A DNA stretch of 6,695 nucleotides. It comes from Paenalcaligenes sp035301625. Its GTDB lineage: Bacteria > Pseudomonadota > Gammaproteobacteria > Burkholderiales > Burkholderiaceae_B. This document shows, one piece after another, positions 1 to 6,079 of this stretch. How positions within the stretch are numbered: the stretch's first letter is position 1; each line of letters starts with the position of its first letter. Under the pieces are notes generated by a model that did not search any database, was not told the origin of the DNA, and saw nothing but the letters and a program-made list of their open reading frames with translations. Both the position numbers and the translations under genes were made by a program. Location: assembly GCA_035301625.1 (NCBI GenBank), contig DATGTW010000146.1:1-6695 (forward strand). Reading direction: 5' to 3'.

Positions 1-833
1 TACTCGGCGCTGGCCTGTTGGGTACCACCGCAACAGCCGCCTCTTTAGAAGAGATTAAGGACAGAGGCGTAATTCGCATCGCCGTGGCCAATGAAATTCC
101 TTACGGCTTTATAGACCCCAATGGGGAAGCCAAAGGGGCCGGTCCCGAGGTCGCACAACACTTGGTCGAAGAATTGGGCATTGATGAGATTGAGTGGGTC
201 ACCACCAACTTTGGCTCTTTAATTCCTGGCCTACAGGCAGATCGTTTTGATATGGTCGCTGCGGAGATGGCTATCTTGCCTCAGCGCTGCGAGCAGGTCG
301 TTTATTCCGAGCCCAACAGCTCGTATGGTGAGGGCTTACTCGTTGCGGCTGGCAACCCTAAAGATTTGCACGGTTACGAGGACTTTACCGACGGTGATTA
401 CACGGTAGCCATCATGGCCGGCGCTGATCAGCTAGAAATGCTACAAGCACTAGGCGTAGATGAAAGCAAAATGCTGACCATTTCCAACAACGCTGACGCC
501 ATTTCGACCGTTTCCACTGGTCGCGCTGATGCTTATGCGGCCACGGGTCTCACTGCTGCCGAGCTCGCTAAACGCAGTGACAAAGTAGAATTAGCAGAAG
601 ATTTTGTTGACCCAATTATTAATGACGTCACCATTCGCAGTTGGGGTGGCTTTACCTTTTCCAAGGACTCCGAGGACTTGCGTGATGCCATCAACGATGC
701 TCTGGCAGAGTTCAAAGAAACTGACACTTGGTCTGATATCTTGGCCAGTCATGGTTTTACCGACCTAGACCAAAGTGAATCCAACGTCAAAACCACTGCC
801 GAGTTGTGTGCTGACACCGATGGCCCATTTTAA
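1..833 (+). CDS. ehuB: Ectoine/hydroxyectoine ABC transporter, periplasmic binding protein EhuB (5' partial)
   Basis: This is the solute-binding subunit of a HAAT-family importer and acts in the periplasm. The first complete codon is at base 3. The reading frame is open from the window edge and begins inside a signal peptide (LGAGLLGTTATAAS), with signal peptidase cleavage likely after about residue 12 or 13. The true start is therefore upstream, and the TTG at base 18 is not it. The mature part begins SLEEIKDRGVIRIAVANEIPYG, a typical family-3 binding-protein opening, and ends at a TAA after about 276 visible residues. Numbering from base 3, E31, F70 and R95 fall at the same spacing as Glu21, Tyr60 and Arg85 of Sinorhizobium meliloti EhuB as I recall them, and Y34 falls at Phe24. 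This, together with the neighbouring ect operon, supports ectoine rather than amino-acid binding. The only two cysteines, C96 and C269, could form a disulfide. Another polar amino-acid ligand is the main alternative. Confidence 0.85.
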   Translation, partial: LGAGLLGTTATAASLEEIKDRGVIRIAVANEIPYGFIDPNGEAKGAGPEVAQHLVEELGIDEIEWVTTNFGSLIPGLQADRFDMVAAEMAILPQRCEQVVYSEPNSSYGEGLLVAAGNPKDLHGYEDFTDGDYTVAIMAGADQLEMLQALGVDESKMLTISNNADAISTVSTGRADAYAATGLTAAELAKRSDKVELAEDFVDPIINDVTIRSWGGFTFSKDSEDLRDAINDALAEFKETDTWSDILASHGFTDLDQSESNVKTTAELCADTDGPF

Positions 834-875
834 TTTTTCTAAATAAGCCATTATTCCATTACTAGATAAGCACAC

Positions 876-1547
876 ATGATTGACTGGAATACTTACGCAG
901 GCCCCCTTTTAAGTGGGGCCTGGGTAACGACTCAACTCACTGTTTACTCCACCATACTTGGCGGATTGGTATCTTTTATTGCCGGTGTAGGCAGGCTTTC
1001 AGATTACCTCTGGATCCGTGCCCTTAGCGTAGGGTTTATTGAGCTCTTCAGAGGGACTTCGCTATTGGTGCAATTATTTTGGCTGTTTTTTGCACTCCCA
1101 GTTCTTGGGCAAGTCATTGGTGTTGATTTACGCCTGAGCCCTGTGATGGCGGGCACACTCGCACTGAGCTTAAATATCGGCGCCTACGGAGCCGAGGTCG
1201 TTCGTGGTGCCATCCAAGCAGTCTCGCCCAACCAACTTGAGGCTGCCAAAGCCCTGGACTTTAGCCCGCGCCAAACCATGTGGCGTATCGCCATCCCTCA
1301 AGCGATTCCCGAGATGATGCCTACTTTTGGCAATTTAGCTATCCAAAACCTCAAAGATACAGCGCTGGTTTCCTTGATTAGCTTGGGTGATCTGACTTTC
1401 CGCGCTGAACAATTGCGTAACTACACTCAGGACAGCACCACCATTTACACAATGCTGCTTTTTATCTACTTTGGCATGGCGCTGGTATTGGCCTTTTTTA
1501 TGCGTTTACTTGAACGCTACACGAGTCGCTGGCGAGCGGGGAGGTAA
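876..1547 (+). CDS. ehuC: Ectoine/hydroxyectoine ABC transporter, permease EhuC
   Basis: This is one of two inner-membrane permeases that form the translocation channel. The protein has 223 residues, normal for HisM/HisQ-like permeases. It carries hydrophobic segments at roughly residues 17-37, 62-82, 88-105 and 188-210. The family pattern FRGTSLLVQLF lies at 58-68, and the EAA cytoplasmic loop that docks on the ATPase begins at 122 (EAAKALDF, then P141-Q142-A143). The gene starts 42 bases after ehuB and has only a weak purine-rich stretch (gataag) before its ATG. Its 3' end, GGGGAGG, doubles as the ribosome binding site of the next gene, so the two are probably translated together. The substrate is inferred from ehuB and from the convergent ectABCD genes, because the permease alone does not distinguish ectoine from polar amino acids. 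Confidence 0.85.
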   Translation: MIDWNTYAGPLLSGAWVTTQLTVYSTILGGLVSFIAGVGRLSDYLWIRALSVGFIELFRGTSLLVQLFWLFFALPVLGQVIGVDLRLSPVMAGTLALSLNIGAYGAEVVRGAIQAVSPNQLEAAKALDFSPRQTMWRIAIPQAIPEMMPTFGNLAIQNLKDTALVSLISLGDLTFRAEQLRNYTQDSTTIYTMLLFIYFGMALVLAFFMRLLERYTSRWRAGR

Positions 1548-1550
1548 AGC

Positions 1551-2243
1551 ATGCTATTTGGAATTGCATGGGATACGAGCAGCGCATGGGCCTTTGCTTG
1601 GTCAATTCTGCCCATCTTATTAAAAGGTTTGGTAGTCACTATCCAGGCAACCTTGGTGGGCTTTGTTGTGGCAGCCATCATTGGTTTAGTCCTCGCCGGC
1701 CTCAAAAGTGTAAGGCTAAAAATAATTTCTTGGCCAGCCTATTTCATCACCGAATTTATTCGTGATACGCCGCTACTGGTACAGCTATTTTTCCTTTATT
1801 ATGTGCTGCCCGAATATGGCATTGTCCTACCTGCTTTTATGACCGGGGCACTGGCCTTAGGGCTGCAGTACAGCGCTTATACATCGGAAGTCTATAGGGC
1901 GGGCATTGAGTCCATCCATAACGGTCAGACCGAGGCCGCACGCGCTTTAGATTTTACCGCTTGGCGAACATTTATCATTGTCGTTTTACCCCAAGCCATT
2001 CCCAGAATTATTCCAGCGCTGGGCAATTACCTGGTCTCAATTATGAAAGACGTCCCAGTGCTGTCCGTTGTCTCTGTACTTGAAGTGCTTAATGTAGCCA
2101 AGATTATCGGTGATCGCACATTTAACTACATGATCCCTTTATCTATGGTGGGTTTGCTATATCTGATTCTCACCTTGGTAGCCTCTTGGCTGATACGTGT
2201 TCTAGATACACGCTTACCTAAAGAAGGAGTACATTTGAAATGA
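1551..2243 (+). CDS. ehuD: Ectoine/hydroxyectoine ABC transporter, permease EhuD
   Basis: This is the second inner-membrane permease, expected to pair with EhuC as a heterodimer. It has 230 residues. Hydrophobic stretches are visible at about 18-50, 73-87, 94-108, 165-180 and 195-216. The family pattern FIRDTPLLVQLFF lies at 69-81, and the EAA loop begins at 128 (EAARALDF, then P147-Q148-A149-I150). The start is set by a strong GGGGAGG site at 1538-1544 placed 6 bases before the ATG and only 3 bases after the ehuC stop. Its TGA stop overlaps the ehuA ATG as ATGA, the usual sign of translational coupling. The two permeases are clearly paralogous but diverged, as expected for HAAT systems. Ligand identity is inferred from context. 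Confidence 0.85.
   Translation: MLFGIAWDTSSAWAFAWSILPILLKGLVVTIQATLVGFVVAAIIGLVLAGLKSVRLKIISWPAYFITEFIRDTPLLVQLFFLYYVLPEYGIVLPAFMTGALALGLQYSAYTSEVYRAGIESIHNGQTEAARALDFTAWRTFIIVVLPQAIPRIIPALGNYLVSIMKDVPVLSVVSVLEVLNVAKIIGDRTFNYMIPLSMVGLLYLILTLVASWLIRVLDTRLPKEGVHLK
2224..2229 (+). promoter_or_regulatory. Ribosome binding site of ehuA
   Basis: AAGGAG lies inside the end of ehuD, 10 bases before the ehuA ATG at 2240. Together with the ATGA overlap it supports the long form of EhuA over a shorter internal start. Confidence 0.7.
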
Positions 2244-3115
2244 CTGGCACACTTACTAAAACAGTGCTGGATACCAGTCGCCAAACTGAACCTCACCCGA
2301 CGAACGGGCAGGGCAATGGCCTGTCCAGCGCACCTATCTCACCCATCATTGAATTTGATGCTGTGACCAAAAGATTTGATGAACATGTGGTGCTTGATCA
2401 ACTCAGTTTCAATGTACAACAAGGAGAAAAAGTCACCATTATTGGTCCCTCGGGTTCAGGCAAATCCACTGTTCTACGCATTTTAATGACACTCGAAAAC
2501 ATCCAGGGCGGCCATATTTTTGTCGGGGGCGAACCGCTATGGCACGAACAAAAACACGATGAGTTGGTCAGTGCAGGCGAGAAACACCTGCGCCACATGC
2601 GCAAAAAAATGGGCATGGTATTTCAGCAATTTAATTTATTCCCCCACATGACTGTGCAACGTAACATCACAGAGGCCCCTATTCATGTTTTGGGGCTTAG
2701 CAAGAAAAAAGCACGGGAAAGAGCCTGTGAGTACCTGGAATTAGTGGGAATGCTTGAACACAAAGACAAATACCCCAGCCAGCTCTCAGGCGGTCAGCAA
2801 CAACGTGTAGCCATTGCACGCGCACTAGCGATGCGACCCAAAATAATGCTCTTTGACGAACCTACATCGGCCCTTGACCCGGAATTAGTTGGCGAGGTAC
2901 TCACCGTTATCGAGCGTTTGGCCGCGCAACATGATCTCACTATTCTATTGGTCACGCACGAAATGCAGTTTGCCAAAGAGGTCTCTGATCGTATCTGCTT
3001 CTTTGATGGTGGAAAAATCGTCGAACAAGGAATTCCTGAACAATTATTTGATAACCCACAAGAAGAACGCACTCAGCAATTTTTGAGCCATTTTTTAGGC
3101 GAAAACGGAAACTGA
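2240..3115 (+). CDS. ehuA: Ectoine/hydroxyectoine ABC transporter, ATP-binding protein EhuA
   Basis: This is the cytoplasmic ATPase that drives import through EhuC/EhuD. It has 291 residues, and all nucleotide-binding motifs are present: Walker A GPSGSGKST at 69-77, Q-loop FQQFNLFPH at 128-136, signature LSGGQQQRV at 182-190, Walker B IMLFDEP at 202-208, D-loop SALD at 210-213 and switch histidine H240. The conserved domain begins near residue 36 (IIEFDAVTKRF). It is preceded by about 35 residues rich in Thr, Ser, Pro and Gly that HisP/GlnQ-type ATPases usually lack. The start chosen has a good ribosome binding site and overlaps the ehuD stop, so I keep the extension as real. This is the last gene of the operon and is followed after 40 bases by the terminator hairpin. 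The ATPase family is certain; the substrate is inferred. Confidence 0.88.
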   Translation: MTGTLTKTVLDTSRQTEPHPTNGQGNGLSSAPISPIIEFDAVTKRFDEHVVLDQLSFNVQQGEKVTIIGPSGSGKSTVLRILMTLENIQGGHIFVGGEPLWHEQKHDELVSAGEKHLRHMRKKMGMVFQQFNLFPHMTVQRNITEAPIHVLGLSKKKARERACEYLELVGMLEHKDKYPSQLSGGQQQRVAIARALAMRPKIMLFDEPTSALDPELVGEVLTVIERLAAQHDLTILLVTHEMQFAKEVSDRICFFDGGKIVEQGIPEQLFDNPQEERTQQFLSHFLGENGN

Positions 3116-3155
3116 AGGTGCCTTTATCAGCTGGCGTCCCACTCACCAGAGCACA

Positions 3156-3197
3156 TAAAAAAAGCGCAGCAGGAATTTATCCGCTGCGCTTTTTTTA
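3156..3197. terminator. Bidirectional intrinsic terminator between the ehu and ect operons
   Basis: A perfect inverted repeat pairs TAAAAAAAGCGCAGC (3156-3170) with GCTGCGCTTTTTTTA (3183-3197) around a 12-base loop. The GC core is 7 bp. A run of seven T follows it on the + strand, and the A-run of the left arm gives seven T on the - strand, so it can terminate both operons. It lies 40 bases after the ehuA stop and 62 bases after the ectD stop. Confidence 0.9.
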
Positions 3198-3259
3198 CTG
3201 ACTATTTTATCAGCAAATGCTCTTTATTTTATTAACCGTGTTTTTATTTACTGCTGCTA

Positions 3260-4180
3260 TTAGCCGTCTTTAGTCGGCTTTGGTTTCACCGCTTTAGTGT
3301 GTTCACGATGTGCCAAATACTCGGGCCTGGGCTCCAGACCGTACTTGGGTGTTTCCAACTTATTTTCAATGCTGTTATACACAAAGAAAGCATTAACACG
3401 TGGCCATGGACTAATGTTGCCTGCCGAACCATGCATGGCATTACTGTCAAAGAAAACAACCGAGCCTGCTTTAGCTTCTAATGCCTCAATTCCGCCGTAC
3501 TCTTCGACCAACAAAGTTAAACTCAATGGGTCAGGTACACCAAACTCTTGTTTTTTCAGAGAACGCTCGTGGTGGTCTTCCGGAGTCTCGCCTGGGCATA
3601 CTAAAAACGTACGATGCGAGCCTGGAATGAGCATCAGTGGACCGTTACAGGCATCATTATCGGTCAGTAGCACCGAGCAACTTAAAGCGCGCATCTCGGG
3701 CATGCCATCTTCTACATGCCAAGTCTCAAAGTCAGAATGCCAATAAAACTCATCCCCATCAAAACCAGGTTTGTAGTTGACACGTGATTGATGGATGTAC
3801 ACCTCTGAACCTAAAATCTGTCGTGCTACATTCACCAAACGTGGGTCTTGCATCAATCGCTCAAAAATAGAGCTAAATTGATGCACTGAAAACAAAGAAC
3901 GCAGCTCTTGAGAGTCCAGTTCGGTCACAAACTCTGGGCGATCCTGTAAATCTTTGCGACCACCCAGGGATTTTACCTCGGCCAGTAGCTTTTTAATCTC
4001 TTTAGGGCTAAAAAGCTCCTCCAAGACGAGGAAGCCCTTGTCCTGGTACTCTCCCAACTGTTCGGCACTGAGTGCATCTGCATAAGTGCCTTCGTTGTAG
4101 ACGACCGGCTCCTCACGAACGACCATACCGGCCTGGCGCTCTGTTCTGGAAACATAGCGGTCATGAATCACCGTATCCAT
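3260..4180 (-). CDS. ectD: Ectoine 5-hydroxylase EctD
   Basis: This Fe(II)- and 2-oxoglutarate-dependent dioxygenase hydroxylates ectoine to (4S,5S)-5-hydroxyectoine in the cytoplasm. It has 306 residues, close to the usual length of about 300. The EctD hallmark stretch FYWHSDFETWHVEDGMP spans 145-161. The iron ligands are H148, D150 and H250 (AMHGSAGN), the facial triad of the PhyH-like fold. R261 (RVNAFF) fits the residue that holds the 2-oxoglutarate carboxylate. Q131, N135 and W154 lie where ectoine-contacting residues occur in characterised EctD proteins, from memory. The start has AGGAG (4190-4194) 9 bases upstream, and only 22 bases separate it from the ectC stop, so it is the last gene of the ectABCD transcript. 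With its presence the cell should accumulate hydroxyectoine as well as ectoine. Proline hydroxylase-like relatives are the only alternative, and the signature excludes them. Confidence 0.97.
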   Translation of the reverse strand: MDTVIHDRYVSRTERQAGMVVREEPVVYNEGTYADALSAEQLGEYQDKGFLVLEELFSPKEIKKLLAEVKSLGGRKDLQDRPEFVTELDSQELRSLFSVHQFSSIFERLMQDPRLVNVARQILGSEVYIHQSRVNYKPGFDGDEFYWHSDFETWHVEDGMPEMRALSCSVLLTDNDACNGPLMLIPGSHRTFLVCPGETPEDHHERSLKKQEFGVPDPLSLTLLVEEYGGIEALEAKAGSVVFFDSNAMHGSAGNISPWPRVNAFFVYNSIENKLETPKYGLEPRPEYLAHREHTKAVKPKPTKDG

Positions 4181-4202
4181 GATATTAAGCTCCTATCTTT
4201 AC

Positions 4203-4592
4203 TTATTCGGTCTCTAAGGGATACACCCCGGATTCGTCATGAACCTCTTGACCGGTTAAAGGCGGGTTAAAAACACAGATCAAACGCATGGGCTCTTTAC
4301 CCCCACGCAGGTAATGTTCGTCATGCTCATCAAGGGCGTAAACCACGCCGGGCTCAATAGCGTATTTTTTGCCATCAGCGACAGTTTCAATCTCGCCATC
4401 ACCCTCAACACACCAAACAGCTTCAAGGTGGTTTTTATAGTGAATGTGAGTTTCCGTGCCAGGCTTAATGATGGTTTCATGAAATGAAAAGCCCATCCCA
4501 TCACGCTTCAAAAGCACACGACGGCTAGTCCAATTTTCACCTTTGACTTCGTTTTCTGTTCCAATTATGTCTTTGACATTGCGAACAATCAT
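4203..4592 (-). CDS. ectC: L-ectoine synthase EctC
   Basis: This enzyme closes N-gamma-acetyl-2,4-diaminobutyrate to ectoine with loss of water, the final step of ectoine synthesis, in the cytoplasm. It is a single-domain cupin of 129 residues, normal for the family. It begins with the typical MIVRNVKDI. The metal ligands known from Paenibacillus lautus EctC fall at the same numbers here: E57 (HLEAVW), Y85 (GVVYALD) and H93 (HDEHYL). Other conserved family positions are W21, T40, Y52 and H55. The motif GTETHIHYKNHLEAVW spans 45-60. AGGAG (4601-4605) lies 8 bases before the ATG. Unlike the tight ectC-ectD spacing, 126 bases separate it from ectB, and they contain two inverted repeats. Confidence 0.97.
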   Translation of the reverse strand: MIVRNVKDIIGTENEVKGENWTSRRVLLKRDGMGFSFHETIIKPGTETHIHYKNHLEAVWCVEGDGEIETVADGKKYAIEPGVVYALDEHDEHYLRGGKEPMRLICVFNPPLTGQEVHDESGVYPLETE

Positions 4593-4622
4593 GATCAGTA
4601 CTCCTGCTATTTATCTTGTTCT

Positions 4623-4643
4623 TAATGGCTTAACGAGCCATTA
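4623..4643 (-). repeat. Perfect 8-bp inverted repeat upstream of ectC
   Basis: On the - strand TAATGGCT and AGCCATTA pair perfectly around the 5-base loop CGTTA, ending about 30 bases before the ectC start. No T-run follows in either direction, so it is not a standard terminator. It could be an mRNA-stability or processing hairpin, or an operator; the sequence does not decide between them. Confidence 0.6.
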
Positions 4644-4675
4644 CATCTGTGTCTTAAAAATGGAATTTGTGGGCG

Positions 4676-4702
4676 GCAGCCCAACCTTTGAGGTCAGGCT
4701 GC
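4676..4702 (-). repeat. Hairpin just after the ectB stop codon
   Basis: GCAGCC pairs with GGCTGC, and inside it ACCT pairs with AGGT around a 3-base loop. The two helices are separated by a symmetric 2-base internal loop. On the transcript it starts 16 bases after the ectB stop. The nearest T-run (TTTTT) is well downstream, so at most this is a leaky terminator or an mRNA-processing structure. Confidence 0.5.
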
Positions 4703-4718
4703 TCCACATTATTTGCTG

Positions 4719-5999
4719 TTAAGCCTTTGCTACCTCTTCTGCGAGGGTTTCAGCCACACTCTTTTCAATAATGGCCATGCCCTTTTTCAATAACTCAGTT
4801 TCAATGGTCAAGGCGGGCAAGAGCTTGAGCACCTCGTCATTGGCACCAGAGGTTTCAATAATCAAACCGTTATTAAAGCATTGCTGCGCAATTTTTCCGG
4901 CCAACTCGTGGTCTTCGGTAGTAACCAAACCTTGGATCAAGCCGCGCCCACGAACACTCAAGCCGACATTGGGGTAGCTTTGGCAAATGTTTTCCAGGCA
5001 GTCACGAATAATCTCTGCTTTCTCTTCAATCTGCTTGGAGAACTCTGCGTCTTTCCAGTAGTGATTCAAAGCTGTTGTTGCAGTGACAAAAGCCAAGTTG
5101 TTACCACGGAAGGTACCGCTATGTGCACCAGGTGACCATACGTCTAGTTCGGGCTTCATCAGCACCATTGACATAGGCAGACCATAGGCCGACAGTGACT
5201 TGGACAGTGTAATGATATCGGGTTGGATATCCATTTTCTCAAAGCTGAAAAATGTCCCGGTACGTCCGCAACCCACTTGAATATCATCAACAATAAAGAT
5301 GATTTCGTGACGGCGGCAAACTGCCTGCAAGTCCTCTAACCAGCGATGGGTAGCCACGTTAACGCCGCCCTCACCCTGAATGGTCTCGACAATTACTGCG
5401 GCAGGTTTATCAATACCGCTGCTGGGATCTGTCAATACTTTTTCCAAATAGCTGATGGTATCTACATCAGGCCCCAAATACCCGTCATAAGGCATAAAGG
5501 TAGCGTTACCCAAGGTTGTACCGGCAGCAGAGCGGAACTTTTGGTTGGCGGTCACACTCAGTGAGCCCATGCTCACGCCGTGAAAACCATGGGTGAAGGA
5601 AATCACATTTTCACGACCAGTCACCTGACGAGCAATTTTCAATGCTGCTTCAACAGCGTTCGTGCCAGTCGGACCGGTGAACTGAAAGGTGTACTCCATA
5701 TCGCGTGGCTTCAAAATGACGCGCTCAAAGGTTTCTAAAAACTCTTTTTTGGCTTGGGTCGCCATATCCAGCCCATGCACCACCCCATCTTCTTTAAGAT
5801 AGTCGATGAGCTTTTCTTTCAAAAGCTTGTTGTTATGTCCGTAGTTCAGTGTCCCTGCACCGCTGAAAAAGTCGATATAGGCTTCTGAACCACTGTCGTA
5901 CAACAAGGACCCTTTTGCTTGGTCAAACAAAACTGGAAATGAACGAATATATCCACGCACTTCCGACTCTAAACGATTAAATACTTTCAACTTAGCCAT
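4719..5999 (-). CDS. ectB: L-2,4-diaminobutyrate:2-ketoglutarate aminotransferase EctB
   Basis: This class III PLP-dependent aminotransferase converts L-aspartate-beta-semialdehyde to L-2,4-diaminobutyrate using glutamate as donor, the first committed step of ectoine synthesis. It has 426 residues, near the usual 420-430. Family landmarks are RSFPVLF (19-25), FFSGAGTLNYGHN (44-56), GPTGTNAVEAALK (109-121), TIQGEGG (206-212) and DDIQVGCGRTG (238-248), where D238 should contact the pyridine nitrogen. The Schiff-base lysine is K267 in TLSKSLSAYGLP, and GTFRGNNLAF lies at 295-304. GGAG lies 8 bases before the ATG, inside a small A/T stem-loop. The ectA stop is 80 bases upstream, and ectB is the second gene of the operon. 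A diaminobutyrate aminotransferase from siderophore synthesis is the close alternative, but the ectA and ectC neighbours settle it. Confidence 0.97.
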   Translation of the reverse strand: MAKLKVFNRLESEVRGYIRSFPVLFDQAKGSLLYDSGSEAYIDFFSGAGTLNYGHNNKLLKEKLIDYLKEDGVVHGLDMATQAKKEFLETFERVILKPRDMEYTFQFTGPTGTNAVEAALKIARQVTGRENVISFTHGFHGVSMGSLSVTANQKFRSAAGTTLGNATFMPYDGYLGPDVDTISYLEKVLTDPSSGIDKPAAVIVETIQGEGGVNVATHRWLEDLQAVCRRHEIIFIVDDIQVGCGRTGTFFSFEKMDIQPDIITLSKSLSAYGLPMSMVLMKPELDVWSPGAHSGTFRGNNLAFVTATTALNHYWKDAEFSKQIEEKAEIIRDCLENICQSYPNVGLSVRGRGLIQGLVTTEDHELAGKIAQQCFNNGLIIETSGANDEVLKLLPALTIETELLKKGMAIIEKSVAETLAEEVAKA

Positions 6000-6000
6000 G

Positions 6001-6018
6001 ATTTTTGCTCCAAAAAAT
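6001..6018 (-). promoter_or_regulatory. ectB ribosome binding site presented in an A/T stem-loop
   Basis: On the - strand ATTTTT and AAAAAT form a perfect 6-bp inverted repeat around the 6-base loop TGGAGC. That loop contains the only Shine-Dalgarno match (GGAG, 6008-6011) for ectB, 8 bases before its ATG. The ribosome binding site assignment is firm. A regulatory role of the weak stem is only a possibility. Confidence 0.55.
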
Positions 6019-6079
6019 AAAACAATCCCCTACAGATTCAAAACATCCGTATTTTCTTGACTGATTTTCTTTTACGGGA

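Noticed and set aside
18..20. TTG as the start codon of ehuB
   Set aside because: The frame is open to the window edge, and the codons before the TTG continue a hydrophobic signal peptide, so the real start is upstream of the window.
3198..3259. A/T-rich stretch between the terminator and the ectD stop, checked for a small gene or promoter
   Set aside because: No start codon with a ribosome binding site and no convincing paired promoter elements were found. It looks like the ectD 3' untranslated region.
3262..3279. Five-bp inverted repeat AGCCG/CGGCT spanning the ectD stop codon
   Set aside because: It is short, has an 8-base loop and no T-run, and a much stronger terminator lies nearby. 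Chance is likely.
3297..3746. Open reading frame of 149 codons on the + strand opposite ectD
   Set aside because: It lies wholly antisense to a clearly functional ectD, has no ribosome binding site context of note, and its translation resembles no family I know. It is a shadow of ectD codon use.
4588..4595. ATCATGAT palindrome over the ectC start codon
   Set aside because: Eight bases of palindrome around an ATG next to ATT and ATC are easily produced by chance.
4640..4668. Possible internal promoter before ectC (TGTAAT as a -10 on the - strand)
   Set aside because: No TTGACA-like -35 occurs at 16-18 bases; the candidates are AAATTC, CAAATT and AATTCC.
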